From Gordius sp. MW1 (Eukaryota > Nematomorpha > Gordioida > Gordea > Gordiidae): 64,000 nucleotides of DNA. The notes beneath the pieces were generated by a model. The model was not told the origin of the DNA and did no database searches. It saw only the letters and a program-made list of their open reading frames with translations. Position numbers and translations under genes: made by a program. The stretch lies in contig OZ038531.1 of assembly GCA_964036665.1 (NCBI GenBank), positions 16,988,168 to 17,052,167 of the forward strand, given 5' to 3'. Positions 25,228 through 37,525 of the stretch are shown piece after piece; positions within the stretch are counted from its first letter, which is position 1, and every line of letters starts with the position of its first letter.

Positions 25228-26393
25228 CAGTCTTGTTAACGCTCCTTTTTAAAAGTAGCGACTCCTGCTCCCGCTCCTACCTTCTCAAAAGGAGCGAACT
25301 CCCGCTCCCGCTTCTACATATTAAAAAGTGCGCTCCCCTTTCAATTATGGAGTGCCGCTCCATAACCGCTCCTTTGATTTTCATTTTTTTAGAAGGTACA
25401 CGAAACAAAATCATATTTTTTTATCAAAACGTTTTATTTATATTATATGATATATCAAAATATTTATAATCTTCTATTAGCTTTTAAAACTAATAAATTT
25501 TCTAAATTAGAATCTAACAAACACCCACGCTTCTCCCCTAAGACCTGTTTTGCGGTACTAAATAGGCGCTCCACAAAAGCACTAGAGGGAAGCGGGGTAT
25601 TGTATTTAATATAAATATTTTTTAATTCATGGTATTGTTCAAAAATAGTAATTTTGCTATCATTATTTAAAAAATATCTATCCAATATATTATTTTCATG
25701 GTAATCGATTTCATGGAATCCAAAGAAATCATCCAAATTATTACAAGGTTCCCGTGAACTAGTTGTAGCTATTTTTCCGTCCGGTATTTGTTTCCTTAAA
25801 AAATTAATTAATCTGGCTTTTAGTTCCATATTTTTTGGATTTTTTATCCATTTCCAATTCAATTTAAATGCAGGATGGACAATCGCTGCAATTATATTAT
25901 CATCATTATAAATATTTGGAAATCTGTAATAAGGTTATCTAAATGATATAATTTATGTGTTATAATAAACCTTTTATTAATACCGCTGATGAGAGACTTT
26001 ACAAGAGGTTGGCAAAACTCTAAATCTGATGAATTATTTAATTTAAATCCATAATAAAACTATTTTTTATTATATATCTATAAAATGAATATTAATATGA
26101 TTTACAAGATTTTTCAAAAAAATTTCAATATAAAAAGGAAAAATGATGTTTAAAGTTTCAAATGATTAGATGAAAAATCAATATAAAACTCGGCTCAACA
26201 TTTATAATGAATAAATTTAAATAAAATAAAATTATATTTTCATTAAATTTTAATTAACAAATATTTAATATTTAAAAAATAATATAATTTATATATTAAA
26301 TTTAAAGCCAGCCCTAAAAGGAGCTACTCCCGCGCCCGCTCCTCATTTTTAACTTTTTTTGAAAAAATGTAGCGCCGCTCCTAAACAAGACTG
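25228..26393 (-). mobile_element. hAT transposon, internally deleted, perfect 8-bp TSD
   Basis: It is bounded by TTTTTTAG on both sides (25220-25227 and 26394-26401), an exact 8-bp target duplication. The termini are CAGTCTTGTT on both strands. Subterminal regions are rich in GGAGCG/CGCTCC repeats. The interior keeps the transposase C-terminus on the minus strand. At about 1.17 kb it is too short for a full transposase and is non-autonomous. Confidence 0.92.
25464..25862 (-). pseudogene. hAT transposase C-terminal dimerisation domain
   Basis: A 132-codon frame ends with YNTPLPSSAFVERLFSTAKQ, then VLGEKRGCLLDSNLENLLVL. This is the hallmark hAT C-terminal (hATC) block, 'P.SS...ER.FS.......KR..L....E.L..L'. 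Upstream residues, including a DYHENNILDRYFL stretch, resemble the preceding helical region. The N-terminal BED finger and the catalytic core are absent. It lies wholly inside the TSD-bounded element. Confidence 0.85.
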
Positions 26394-26522
26394 TTTTTTA
26401 GATATACGAGGTTGAAAGTGCCAAAAATGCCCTTTTTAAGTCTTTTTGAGGCTATATTGGCACGGCATTTTTAATATTTAGTGAAAAATAGTAATGTATT
26501 CATTTAGATAGATTAAGGTTTT

Positions 26523-26925
26523 ATCTATAGGTCCATTATTTTATTTTTTTATATCACCCTTATATTAAAATTTATACGCGTTGGCCTAAACCCCCTCTCC
26601 TTATCAAAATTCGTCCCACGATGTCTGGTATACATTAGAGTTCATACTACGTACGCGATGTTTACTAACACATATCTCTTCCCTTCACCTACTCTCCTCC
26701 ACTCCCGACCCCTTCATGTGTGCTTGGATGATATGGGGGCAGGAGTGGAAGAGATGGAGAAAGGGAGAGAGAGAGATGTGTTAGTAAACAGCGCGTGTGT
26801 AGTATGTACTCCTTTTTCCAGACATAGTGGGACGAATTTTGATAAGGGGAAGGGGTTCACAAAAACGCGAATAAATTTAAATAAAGAGGTGTAACAAAAA
26901 AAAATAAATTAATGGACCTATAGAT
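26523..26925. mobile_element. MITE with about 130-bp imperfect TIRs
   Basis: Both ends read ATCTATAGGTCCATTA inward. The arms also share CTTATCAAAATTCGTCCCAC, TTTACTAACACA and matching C/T-rich blocks. The centre has GA-rich repeats (GAGAGAGAGAGA). No transposase and no certain TSD. The open frame at 26658-26894 is a by-product. Confidence 0.8.
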
Positions 26926-27602
26926 GAAACATTACAAAGTCAAAATTTGTAGAGGTCTAGGGCATTACAGATTAATTAAAAAACGCTTAAATGTAATTGC
27001 TAATTTGATATCAATTATATACATTATCATCTTTCTTACACTTTTAAGATAGACTATAAAGATCTAATGACCTAAAATACTTGCCAGTGTTCAAGAAAAA
27101 TTAATTTGAGGTTGCTGACAATAAAAACTTGCTAACACCCCGATACATCAAATTTTCTATAAAAAAATAATATGCTACTCGTCATTTTCCACCACGCCTA
27201 CATTGAATGTCAAAAAGAAAACGACACTATTAATGTGGGCCTAAATTCTTTTATGCACCATAATATAACTTTAGCAGGCCCCAGAACTTGCCCTTCGGGC
27301 ACCCTTCACTACATTACCTTCGACTCTCTTGTACAGTTTTATTGATGTGGTTACGTGATGAAGATGATCTGTTTTTATACAGCGATCTCCTCCGTGAGCT
27401 TTCCAAGACAATTTCTTTCTCTGATGGGAGATTTGTTGGTCTCCGGAGCTTCAAAGGTGTGTCAAGGGGCATGATATACTGGTTCAATGTAGGCCATATC
27501 GACACGGTTTGGCCGGGTGCTCGTGTCCACCCGTTGTTGTAATGGATGTTTAGGAAGTGTTTTAAGCCAATGTGCCCACGAAGGAGTGATTGGCTTACTT
27601 AA
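26926..27602. other. Spacer with a possible Gypsy integrase tail
   Basis: Nothing recognisable to about 27280. From 27290 to 27540 the minus strand resembles a Gypsy integrase C-terminus (listed separately). Confidence 0.4.
27290..27545 (-). pseudogene. Possible Gypsy integrase C-terminal scrap
   Basis: The minus strand reads TRAPGQTVSIWPTLNQYIMP followed by LDTPLKLRRPTNLPS. The start resembles the 'TVSIDRLKPAYIEPVYH' end of Gypsy polyproteins once a frame difference is allowed. GC content is higher than in the surroundings. There is no other Gypsy sequence next to it; the call is tentative. Confidence 0.35.
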
Positions 27603-27956
27603 GGGTGCGTCTTAATACGCGCTTTTGTATCTAGCTTGAAAAAGCGAATGCATGTTAAAACCTAGACGCGTCTTAATACGAGCGTCACGTCATTTTTGTA
27701 GTTTTGCCGTATCAACTCAACCGCGATCAACAAGCTACAAGCTAGTGAGTAAGCTATTACCGTGACCTAATATGTTTACATAGATAGACAAGATCAAGTA
27801 AAAACACTATTAATAAGTGTGGAAAGGCACATGAAAAGCTGCACATGAATAATTGAATGGAATAAGCCTGGGGTTTGGTGGCCACATAATGCAACTTGGC
27901 TGGTAATTAGTATCAATTAAAATACTAACTTTAAAAGTGGATTATTGCAAAACTAA

Positions 27957-28280
27957 ATGGAAAACACTCTGAAGAAAATAGACATAGAGGCAGAGAAGCA
28001 AAGAACTTCTCAGGATCTGGAAAAGACATTCCTTGATTTTCTTCTTCAAGATTTTAAAGCCTTATCTGATCCCAATAAATTTTTATTAATAAATGTTTTA
28101 CAAAACTTGTATTTATATATGAATAAAGTATTTAAATTATTGGAATATGAACAAATATCTCATATCTCTCTAGCTTGTTGGGTTGAAAGATATTTTCAAC
28201 TGTTATGTATTGTTAATCTCATAATCATATATAGGCAAAGCTTTATTATCAGTACATTTTGTAGTGAACAAATACCCTGA
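27957..28280 (+). CDS. Harbinger-associated protein remnant with BESS-like motif
   Basis: A 107-codon open frame. The stretch EKTFLDFLLQDFKALSDPNK, then FLLINVLQNLY, fits a BESS motif, the protein-interaction helix found at the end of MADF/Myb-type DNA-binding proteins, which commonly accompany Harbinger transposases. The second half is hydrophobic and may be read-through of AT-rich DNA. The DNA-binding (MADF) part would lie upstream, where only a WWPHNATW-like scrap is visible near 27880. Placement inside the TIRs supports an element-encoded origin. The call rests on motif shape only. Confidence 0.4.
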   Translation: MENTLKKIDIEAEKQRTSQDLEKTFLDFLLQDFKALSDPNKFLLINVLQNLYLYMNKVFKLLEYEQISHISLACWVERYFQLLCIVNLIIIYRQSFIISTFCSEQIP

Positions 28281-28510
28281 ACTATCTTTTCAGCCTTTTT
28301 AAGCTTTGTTTTTAAAGGAGTTTTAAGTATACTAAATCTTTTGGATAAAATGCTAAAAATTTCACACTTTAAGTCTGGTAGACTAATTAATTTTTGTCTA
28401 AATGTTCTACATTATTTGAAAATTAATTGATGTTTATCATTTATTTTATATTAAATACTAATAAATAATATGTGTATTTTGAAGTATAAGCTTAATTATA
28501 GTTATTTACT

Positions 28511-28802
28511 AAACTTGACAATCCTAAACATTAATAACAATATATTGTGTTGATATTGTAGACCATAAATTGTATATTTATTTTTTAAACTTGACAATCC
28601 TAAACATTAATAACAATATATTAACTTGATAATGTATATTTATTTTCAACTTGACAATCCTAAACATTAATAACAATATATTAAGTTGATATTGTAGACA
28701 ATAAAATGTATATTTATTTTCTAAACTTGACAATCCTAAACATTAATAACAATATATTAAGTTGATAATATATATTTATTTTCTAAACTTGACAATCCTA
28801 AA
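28511..28802. repeat. Minisatellite inside the Harbinger element
   Basis: Five copies contain AACTTGACAATCCTAAACAT, separated by 60-95 bp of variable length. Unit length alternates because a TTGTAGACAATAAA insert is present in some copies only. Confidence 0.85.
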
Positions 28803-29263
28803 CATGTAAAATGATTTATAAAATAATTGTATCCATGAAACGTGAAGCGCGTATTTGGACAGAAAAAAATTGCGGGCTTGAAGTTGTAGCGCGTATTAAG
28901 ACGTAGCCTAATACGTGAAGAGTTGGACCCTCTATTTTTTTAGGGGAACCCCTCTAAATCCCCAAACTACGATTTGGCCACGACTACGATTTCAAATTTC
29001 CATATGTACGATTTCAAAATTCCATGTTTCTGTTTTTTTATTCAATATTAAACTTTTAAGGTTTATAATAAACTATAAGATGGTTCAACATGAAGTTTAT
29101 GCTTGGTATATTGGACTCAATCCAAAAAGTAAAGAAATTTCATGATAAATGTTAAAATATAGAACTTTATATGATCCAATCAATCCAAAAAATAAAGAAA
29201 CTTCATGACAAATGTTGTTAATATATAGAAATTTATATAATTCAAATAGTGAAATAGCATGTT

Positions 29264-29366
29264 TAACTTTCATGTAAATGTTTTAATTAATATATGAACA
29301 ATTTTATTCAGTGTTTTGTTAACGGATTTCAAAGACGGCAGAGCATGTGGGTATTGCCAAATATCC
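29264..29366 (+). repeat. 103-bp direct repeat, left copy
   Basis: MULE-interior sequence beginning TAACTTTCATGTAAATG and ending TGCCAAATATCC. It recurs in the same orientation at 35857-35959 with two mismatches. The two copies bracket the inverted Gypsy pair. Confidence 0.9.
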
Positions 29367-29588
29367 TGTAGCGACATGAACATTGAGAATGTAGCAAGTC
29401 GACAAAACACATATGTTTTTATCTTCCTCCAATTTCCTCGGTTCATATTATTAACCTTCGCTCGCGTTTCGCTTATATGTTTGTTTGATTCCCTGTTGTT
29501 ATAATAAATTCATACTCTCCTAACTCAATAGTTTAAACATTACTAAAGTGGTGAAGAAAATACCACATTGGTGACCGTCCGACGTGAT

Positions 29589-30415
29589 ATGGATACACAA
29601 TCGTCTGACAATTCAACTCTCTACAATGAGACAGCATCCAACACTCCCACCACGGCAAACACATCACCAGTATACATCAAGCTACCTACATTTCACCTCA
29701 GAAACATTTAAATCTGGATAGCTCAGGTCGACGCAATATTTTCCACTAGGAAAATCACATCACAAAGAGTCAAGTATGCTTACCTTTTAGAATCTCTCCC
29801 GGTTGAGATAGCCGAAGAAGTGGCCGACCTTATACTTAACATCCCAGATGAAAACCCTTATGAGGTGTTAAAGCAAGCCTTAATCAAAAGAATGGGTGAG
29901 AGTGAAGCAAAAAGAATAGACAAGCTGTTCAAGGACATATATTTGGGAGACAAAACACCGTCCCAATTGCTTAGGTATTTGAAGAGCCTTGTCGGGGAAC
30001 ATCAAATGAGTGATAAAATTCTAAAAACCCTTTGGACACAAAAACTTCCAAGGGAGGTAACAGGTATTTTAACATGCGTAGGAGAAAAAAGTCTCTGGCA
30101 CATTTGGCTGAGGTGGCAGACAAAATCTAGGAGACATATACGGCCAACAGCGTAGCTTCCATAGCAAGCCCTCAAATGAGCCAAACAAACGAAGTCCAGG
30201 AACTGGTAAAAATGGTCGCACAGTTGGAATTGAAAGTAAACCAGCTGGTCAATCAGCCACTACAATGTAAAAAGGTTTGGAGATCCTCAAGCAGATCACG
30301 GTCAACATCAAGACATCGTCGGGAAGAAATTTGTTGGTATCACCACAAGTTCAAGGGTAACGCTCAAAAATGCACACAACCATGTGCATTTACCTCAAAC
30401 TCCCAGTCAAAAAAC
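29589..30415 (+). pseudogene. Gypsy A gag
   Basis: It starts ATG 20 bases after the primer-binding site. It reads MDTQSSDNSTLYNE, then IWIAQVDAIFSTRKIT, SLPVEIAEEVADLI, TPSQLLRYLKSLVGE and KLPREVTGIL. It closes with a single unusual zinc-knuckle-like block [18 protein letters not shown] near 30340-30395. This layout is usual for a large arthropod-type Gypsy group whose gag has a Cys/His block instead of a classical CCHC. There is a stop early on (after LRNI) and a frameshift near 30088. Confidence 0.8.
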
Positions 30416-30439
30416 TAACTGACCTTTTTCAGGCGACTC

Positions 30440-31865
30440 CGGAAACGGTCATAAACCAAGTCGCCTATTCTACATCATTGATCGTACGTCAGGACATAAA
30501 TTTCTGATTGATACAGGAGCTGACGTGTCCATCATTCCAAGACCCGTCAATTCACCTAAGGTACCAAATGGTCCAGTATTGCAGGCGGCCAATAATAGCA
30601 ATATCTCTACCTATGTACAAAAGATGTTGTCCATCAATCTAGGTCTGAGACGCCCAATACAGTGGTTATTTCTGATCGCCGAGGTACACACCCCTATCAT
30701 TGGAGCCGACCTCTTGCACCAATACAACATCATCGTAGATGTCAAAAACCAGCGATTAATTGATGATCTGACTCACGTAACTTCAAAAGAAATTTCCACC
30801 CATCATCAAACGTTAGGAATAGCTCTCTCGAGTCAGGACTCTAAGTTGGAATCTGTGATCAACAACTTTCCATCACTCCTAACTCCTTTAAATTTCACCC
30901 AACAAATTTCAACCAACGACATCTTTCACCACATAGCAACAAAAGGGCCGGCACAATACGCACGTCCAAGGCGACTTACTGCTGAAAAACTTAATGTTGC
31001 TAAGAAAGAATTTGAATATATGTTGGAACTGGGAATCATAAGGAAATCTAAAAGCAACTGGGCGGCACCAATACATTTAACTGCTAAAAAATCAGGTGAC
31101 TGGCGTCCGTATGGAGATTATAGAGCCTTGAACAAAGTCACTGTACCAGACAGGTACCCAATTCCTCACATTCACGACTTCACAGCTAACCTTCACGGAA
31201 AAGCAATTTTTTCCAAGCTGGATTTAGTTAGAGCCTACCATCACATCCCGGTAGCGCCGGACGACATCTGTAAAACAGCCGTGACGACACCATTCGGTCT
31301 TTACGAATTCACGAGGATGCCGTTTGGTCTAAAAAATGCAGCTCAAACGTTCCAAAGATTCATAGACGAAGTTTTGCGAGGACTGAATTACGCCTACGCG
31401 TACATCGATGATGTACTAATAGCAAGCGGCTCAGAAGAGGAACACGAAGTACATCTAAAGACCGTCTTGCAACGACTCCAAAAGTACGACCTCAGGATCA
31501 ACCCTGCAAAATGTCAATTTGGAGTGCGAGAATTAGAGTTCTTGGGTCACAAAGTTTCGGCCGCAGGTATTATTCCTTTACCAGAGAAGATTGAGGCTAT
31601 TAAAAACTGTGCAACGCCAGTTTCATGTAAACAACTCCGAAGATTCTTAGGCATGATCAACTTCTTTCGAAGATTTCTGCCCAATATTGCTAACCCTAAA
31701 TCCGTTGACAGACATACTAAAGAATCCGCAAAAATCTATAGCGTTCAACAAACTTCAGGAAGAAGCTTTCGACACAGCAAAATCCGCTCTAATCAATTTT
31801 ACCAAGCTAAATTTTTTGAATACCAGTCCAGAAACCCAAATTACACTAACAACAGACGCCTCTAA
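30440..31865 (+). pseudogene. Gypsy A protease and reverse transcriptase
   Basis: The protease is seen just ahead of and into this frame ([26 protein letters not shown], with catalytic DTGA). The RT runs through [75 protein letters not shown] and [11 protein letters not shown] (catalytic YIDD), then [13 protein letters not shown] and [15 protein letters not shown]. Near 31690 a short deletion shifts the frame, so the last part of this reading is out of frame and the true continuation is the next segment. Confidence 0.88.
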
Positions 31866-33270
31866 TTCAGCAGTCGGTGCGGTATTACAACAAACAATGG
31901 CCGGAGAGACTACACCAATAGCGTTTTTCTCTACTAAACTTCAGCCAACACAATCACGATACAGTACATTTGGTCGTGAGCTTCTCGCCATTTACCTAGC
32001 AATCAAGCATTTTCGACACATCCTGGAAGGCCGAATATTGACCGTGTACACCGACCACAAACCACTCACATACGCCTTTGACACTAAGCCTGATAAGTAC
32101 TCTCCGAGAGAGATAAGACAGCTAGACCTAATCTCACAATATACCACGGACATTCGCTTCATTGGCGAAGAAAACACAGTAGCAGATGCTCTATCTCGGA
32201 TAGGAGTAGGTGCGGTAAATCTTCCAAAAATGCCAGAATTAGACGACATTAGCAAGCACCAGAAAAACGACAAGTCTTTGGAAGGTTTAGAAGATACTAC
32301 TTCACTAAAACTACAAGTATTACCCATTCCAGGGTCAGATAACAAAATCCTTTGCGATTTGTCGACTACTAAACCTCGACCGGTCATACCTGACGCACTG
32401 AGGAGAACAGTTTTTGACCATTTTTACTCGTTATCACACCCAGGAGTTCGATCCACCCTAAAGCTCATCACTAGTCGCGTAGTCTGGCCATCTATCAACA
32501 AGGACGTCACTAACTGGGCAAGAACATGCCTAAGATGTCAACGTTGTAAAGTACACCGACACACCATTACGAAACCAGGTACTTCTAAACAACCCGATGC
32601 CAGATTCGCTCTTGTCCACTTGGATGTAGTAGGACCACTACCACCCTATAACGGGTTCACTCACATGCTAACGGCAGTTGACCGTTTCTCAAGATGGCCC
32701 CTGGCCATACCACTTAAGGAAACATCCGCCGAAGTTATCGCGGACAAATTTATTAAGAACTGGGTGGCAAATTATGGGGTTCCGAGTACAGATACCACAG
32801 ATAGGGGATTCCAGTTTCAGTCACAGCTTTTTAGAGAGTTCGCGAATATTTTAGGATGCGAACACATCAAAACTACAGCTTACCACCCGTCCGCGAACGG
32901 GGTAGTCGAACGTTTCCACCGGCAGTTAAAGGCTTCGTTAAAAGCCTCAGGAAACACAAAATGGAGTGAAGTTTTGCCCTTTGTCCTATTAGGTATCCGC
33001 ACAACCATCAAGGAAGACATTGGTCGCACGCCGGCGGAAGTGCTATACGGGACTAACTTAAGTCTCCCAGGAGATTATTTCTCACAAGAAACAACGCAAC
33101 AATCAGCAGAACAAGTACATCAATTCGTCGAGAAGTTGAGAGAAGCGATGATGGCGTCGCCGTACCCCGTACCACACCACCATGGAGAAACAAAAGAACA
33201 GGTAAATCGATACCTGTGGGAAACACCGCAAGTATTTGTCAGAAATGATACAGTATGCAAAAATGCTTGA
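31687..33270 (+). pseudogene. Gypsy A RNase H and integrase
   Basis: RNase [47 protein letters not shown] and ADALSRIG. Integrase: a zinc-binding HPGVRSTLKL...CLRCQRCK region, then the catalytic triad D (LDVVGPLPPYNGF), D (TTDRGFQFQSQLF) and E (NGVVERFHRQLK). The frame is long and uninterrupted. Its last residues (VFVRNDTVCKNA) run into the junction with copy B, so the C-terminal tail, the polypurine tract and the 3' LTR are lost. Confidence 0.88.
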
Positions 33271-33688
33271 TTGCTAGGTAAATGGCGAGAAGCTCACGAC
33301 AAAATGTACTGTATCGTGATTGTGTTGGCTGAAGTTTAGTGGAGAAAAACGCTATTGGTGTAGTCTCTTCGGCCATTGTTTGTTGTAATACCGCACCGAC
33401 TGCTGAATTAGAGGCGTCTGTTGTTAGTGTAATTTGGGTTTCTGGACTGGTATTCAAAAAATTTAGCTTGGTAAAATTGATTAGAGCGGATTTTGCTGTG
33501 TCGAAAGCTTCTTCCTGAAGTTTGTTGAACGCTATAGATTTTTGCGGATTCTTTAGTATGTCTGTCAACGGATTTAGGGTTTTAGCAATATTGGGCAGAA
33601 ATCTTCGATAGAAGTTGATCATGCCTAAGAATCTTCGGAGTTGTTTACATGAAACTGGCGTTGCAAAGTTTTTAATAGCCTCAATCTT
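33257..33688 (-). pseudogene. Gypsy B RT connection and RNase H, partial
   Basis: The minus strand reads [20 protein letters not shown], then [19 protein letters not shown], then FCRELLAIYLAIKHF, where copy A sequence begins. This copy keeps the reading frame that copy A lost near 31690. A TAG replaces a sense codon just upstream (after AAGIIPLP, near 33689), separating it from the RT frame. Confidence 0.85.
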
Positions 33689-34912
33689 CTATGGTAAAGG
33701 AATAATACCTGCGGCCGAAACTTTGTGACCCAGGAACTCTAATTCTCGCACTCCAAATTGACATTTTGCAGGGTTGATCCTGAGGTCGTACTTTTGGAGT
33801 CGTTGCAAGACGGTCTTTAGATGTACCTCGTGTTCCTCTTCTGAGCCGCTTGCTATTAGTACATCATCGATGTACGCGTAGGCGTAATTCAGTCCTCGCA
33901 AAACTTCGTCTATGAATCTTTGGAACGTTTGAGCTGCATTTTTTAGACCAAACGGCATCCTCGTGAATTCGTAAAGACCGAATGGTGTCGTCACGACTGT
34001 TTTACAGATGTCGTCCGGCGCTACCGGGATGTGATGGTAGGCTCTAACTAAATCCAGCTTGGAAAAAATTGCTTTTCCGTGAAGGTTAGCTGTGAAGTCG
34101 TGAATGTGAGGAATTGGGTACCTGTCTGGTACGGTGACTTTGTTCAAGGCTCTATAATCTCCATACGGACGCCAGTCACCTGATTTTTTAGCAGTTAAAT
34201 GTATTGGTGCCGCCCAGTTGCTTTTAGATTTCCTTATGCTTCCCAGTTCCAACATATATTCAAATTCTTTCTTAGCAACATTAAGTTTTTCAGCAGTAAG
34301 TCGCCTTGGACGTGCGTATTGTGCCGGCCCTTTTGTTGCTATGTGGTGAAAGATGTCGTTGGTTGAAATTTGTTGGGTGAAATTTAAAGGAGTTAGGAGT
34401 GATGGAAAGTTGTTGATCACAGATTCCAACTTAGAGTCCTGACTCGAGAGAGCTATGCGGATTCCTAACGTTTGATGATGGGTGGAAATTTCTTTTGAAG
34501 TTACGTGAGTCAGATCATCAATTAATCGCTGGTTTTTGACATCTACGATGATGTTGTATTGGTGCAAGAGGTCGGCTCCAATGATAGGGGTGTGTACCTC
34601 GGCGATCAGAAATAACCACTGTATTGGGCGTCTCAGACCTAGATTGAACAACATCTTTTGTACATAGGTAGAGATATTGCTATTATTGGCCGCCTGCAAT
34701 ACTGGACCATTTGGTACCTTAGGTGAATTGACGGGTCTTGGAATGATGGACACGTCAGCTCCTGTATCAATCAGAAATTTATGTCCTGACGTACGATCAA
34801 TGATGTAGAATAGGCGACTTGGTTTATGACCGTTTCCGGAAGTCGCCTGATTGGAAAGGTCAATTAGTTTTTTGACTGGGAGTTTGAGGTAAATGCACAT
34901 GGTTGTGTGCAT
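33689..34912 (-). pseudogene. Gypsy B protease and reverse transcriptase
   Basis: A 407-codon frame: protease [20 protein letters not shown], then RT with the same blocks as copy A ([61 protein letters not shown]). It ends at the TAG noted for the RNase H segment. Differences from copy A are few (for example GSIRK for GIIRK). Confidence 0.88.
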
Positions 34913-35676
34913 TTTTGAGCGTTACCCTTGAACTTGTGGTGATACCAACAAATTTCTTCCCGACGATGTCTTGATGTTGACCGTGATCTGCTTGAGGATC
35001 TCCAAACCTTTTTACATTGTAGTGGCTGATTGACCAGCTGGTTTACTTTCAATTCCAACTGTGCGACCATTTTTACCAGTTCCTGGACTTCGTTTGTTTG
35101 GCTCATTTGAGGGCTTGCTATGGAAGCTACGCTGTTGGCCGTATATGTCTCGTAGATTTTGTCTGCCACCTCAGCCAAATGTGCCAGAGACTTTTCTTCT
35201 CCTACGCATGTTAAGATACCTGTTACCTCCCTTGGAAGTTTTTGTAGCAAAGGGTTCTTAGAATTTTATCACTCATTAGATGTTCCCCGACAAGGCTCCT
35301 CAAATGCCTAAGCAATTGGGACAGCTTGTCTATTCTTTTTTCTTCACTCTCACCCATTCTTTTTATTAAGGCTTGCTTTAATACCTCATAAGGGTTTTCA
35401 TCTGGGATGTTAAGTATAAGGTCGGCCACTTCTTCGGCTATATCAACCGGGAGAGATTCTAAAAGGTAAGCATACTTGATTCTTTGTGATTTTCCTAGTG
35501 GAAAATATTGCGTCGACCTGAGCTATCCAGATTTGGATGTTTCTGAGGTGAAATGTAGGTACCTTGATGTATACTGGTGATGTGTTTGCCGTGGTGGGAG
35601 TGTTGGATGCTGTCTCATTGTAGAGAGTTGAATTGTCAGACGATTGTGTATCCATATCACGTCGGACGGTCACCAA
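34864..35676 (-). pseudogene. Gypsy B gag
   Basis: Minus-strand frames 35676-35443, 35429-35223 and 35250-34864 together cover the gag of copy A, with the PTFHLRNIQIWIAQVDAIF segment intact where copy A has a stop. Frame breaks lie near 35470 and 35235, and a short deletion follows the EEKRIDKL segment. The Cys/His block [18 protein letters not shown] is kept. Confidence 0.8.
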
Positions 35677-35856
35677 TGTGGTATTTTCTTCACCACTTTA
35701 GTAATGTTTAAACTATTGAGTTAGGAGAGTATGAATTTATTATAACAACAGGGAATCAAACAAACATATAAGCGAAACGAGAGCGAACATTAATAATATG
35801 AACCGAGGAATGGAGGAAGATAAAAACATATGTGTTTTGTCGACTTGCTACATTCT
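35677..35856 (-). repeat. LTR of Gypsy copy B
   Basis: Matches the copy A LTR (29387-29567) in reverse, including the CTTCACCACTTTAGTAATG block. The outer ~20 bp (TGTAGCGACATGAACATTG) are missing. Confidence 0.85.
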
Positions 35857-35959
35857 TAACTTTAATGTAAATGTTTTAATTAATATATGAACAATTTTAT
35901 TCAGTGTTTTGTTCACGGATTTCAAAGACGGCAGAGCATGTGGGTATTGCCAAATATCC
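35857..35959 (+). repeat. 103-bp direct repeat, right copy
   Basis: Same orientation as the copy at 29264-29366, two mismatches in 103 bp. After it the MULE sequence continues (CAACTTCTTCCCTTC). Confidence 0.9.
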
Positions 35960-37525
35960 TCAACTTCTTCCCTTCTTTGGTAAATCACATCATTGTATAC
36001 CTAAATAGATCAATTATTATAAGACCAAAAATATAGATTTAGATTTATAATTGATTCCCTGGGACTATTTTGCATAGCTTTCTTTAAATTACTTTTTGTC
36101 AGAAGGCAATGATACTCATCAGGTTCATGGTTATGATTTTTTTTTTATTTTTGCTACATTCTCAGAAAATATTAGTCTACAAGGACATTTTGAATGCCTG
36201 CATTGATAATAAGTGCAAGTTTTTGTAGATTTGTCAACTACATAAAGATAGTTATTAAGGACTAAAATGTTTTTCCCTTTTTGGGATTGCAAGAATGTTA
36301 TATCTAAATTATAGTGTGGTTACATAAACTAAATATAAAATGAATTTAATTTGGGTATTAACACGTGGTGTACAGGCCTGTTCAATGACATCTAAAGCTT
36401 CATTGTTGGAATCTATTTATAAATAAGATATTTAAACATTAACTATGTGACATTGAATTATGTCAAATTACTTGCTACAATATCATCTAGTGAGCTTAAT
36501 ATGGCATCTTGACTTGAATCTAAAATAAATAAAAATTTCAAAAAATATACTCAAATCTCTTACTTCCATTAACATCTGATGTAAGGGCTTGTTCAATATT
36601 ATCTAATGAGTTCAATAAAATTGCTTCTTGACTTAAATCTAAAAAAAATTTAAAAAAATACTAAAATCTCTTACTTTCTTGATCCTCTATGGGTATGGAG
36701 ATATTTTCTACAACTAAATACTTAATTTAAATTATAAATTTCTTACTTTGCTGACTATGCTTTTGTATACAATTAAGGAAATGTTCTGATGTTATTTGAC
36801 AATTATTAGATTTAAGCACAACCCTTCCTGGTCATTGATATTTACTGTACTTGCTGCACTTATAATACATTTGTTCATTTTTTCCCTCTTTAACTTTGAT
36901 ATAATCATAGTTAAAGAGGGTTAAAATGTTATGTTTTCTCTTTGGTCTTTTAAACCCTACAACAATATATTTACACTTGAATACTAATGCTTACATATAT
37001 TTTTTTTGTTTTGAAGATTTTGCGTCAAAGAGATTCCCACGTTTTCCATAATATTAAGCACAATTTAACATATGTTAAATTTGGCGCGTAGTAATATTTT
37101 CGGGATTCTGGCGTTTCGGGATTTTTTTGGGGGGGGACCCTTTTTTACCACGCTGCATCAGCAATTAGATAAGGAAAGCATATTTCTGGAAAAGATCGCT
37201 CCATAAAATTAGAACATTACTATTACATGACCACCTCTATAAACCGTGCACAAGATCCGCTGGGCTCATTTTTTGATTTTCCACTCCTTGCTTTTTCCTT
37301 CAATTTTCACCATAGCAATTTAGGATTCGTGCCCAAAATTCAATGAGACAAAATATAATGGTTACAGTCCAAAATGCCACTCTCAATATCACGGAAAATT
37401 AAATCTCAAATGGGGAGGGAATTTGATGTGCATCTAATCCTAACCCTAACCTAAAACGCTGACCTAAAACCTAACCCTGAACCTTAACCCTGTCCCTTAA
37501 AGTTTTATAGTGCAGCAATAATGGT

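Larger units (their letters stand above)
27603..28908 (+). mobile_element. PIF/Harbinger-type element, TSD TAA
   Basis: It is bounded by TAA on both sides (27600-27602, 28909-28911), a typical 3-bp TWA target. The ends read GGGTGCGTCTTAATACGCGC (left) and GGCTACGTCTTAATACGCGC (right, reversed). A related 263-bp MITE lies at 52008-52270. The interior carries one open frame with a BESS-like end and a small tandem repeat. There is no transposase nuclease, so it is non-autonomous or truncated. Confidence 0.85.
29367..33256 (+). mobile_element. Gypsy LTR retrotransposon copy A (5' LTR, gag, pol; 3' end missing)
   Basis: A 5' LTR of about 201 bp (29367-29567, TGTAGC...CCACA) is followed by a primer-binding-site-like TGGTGACCGTCCGACGTG at 29569. 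Gag, protease, RT, RNase H and integrase follow. The copy stops in the integrase C-terminal region at about 33256, where copy B begins in the opposite direction. There is no 3' LTR. Confidence 0.88.
33257..35856 (-). mobile_element. Gypsy copy B, inverted, truncated after RNase H
   Basis: The reverse complement of copy A from its LTR into RNase H (A 29367-32010), highly similar throughout. On the minus strand it carries an LTR remnant (35677-35856, missing about 20 bp at its outer end), gag, protease, RT and part of RNase H, and then joins copy A. Integrase is absent. Confidence 0.88.
28945..37139 (-). mobile_element. MULE (FLYWCH type) split by a Gypsy pair
   Basis: The outer ends match those of the MULE at 37701-39238: on the left GGAACCCCTCTAAATCCCC followed by AAACTACGAT, on the right GGTCCCCCCCC, AAATCCCGAAACGCCAG in reverse. 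Without the insert it would be about 1.7 kb. A FLYWCH-like zinc-finger relic lies on the minus strand at about 36900-36780. It is interrupted at 29367-35856. No exact TSD could be fixed because the left flank is T-rich. Confidence 0.7.
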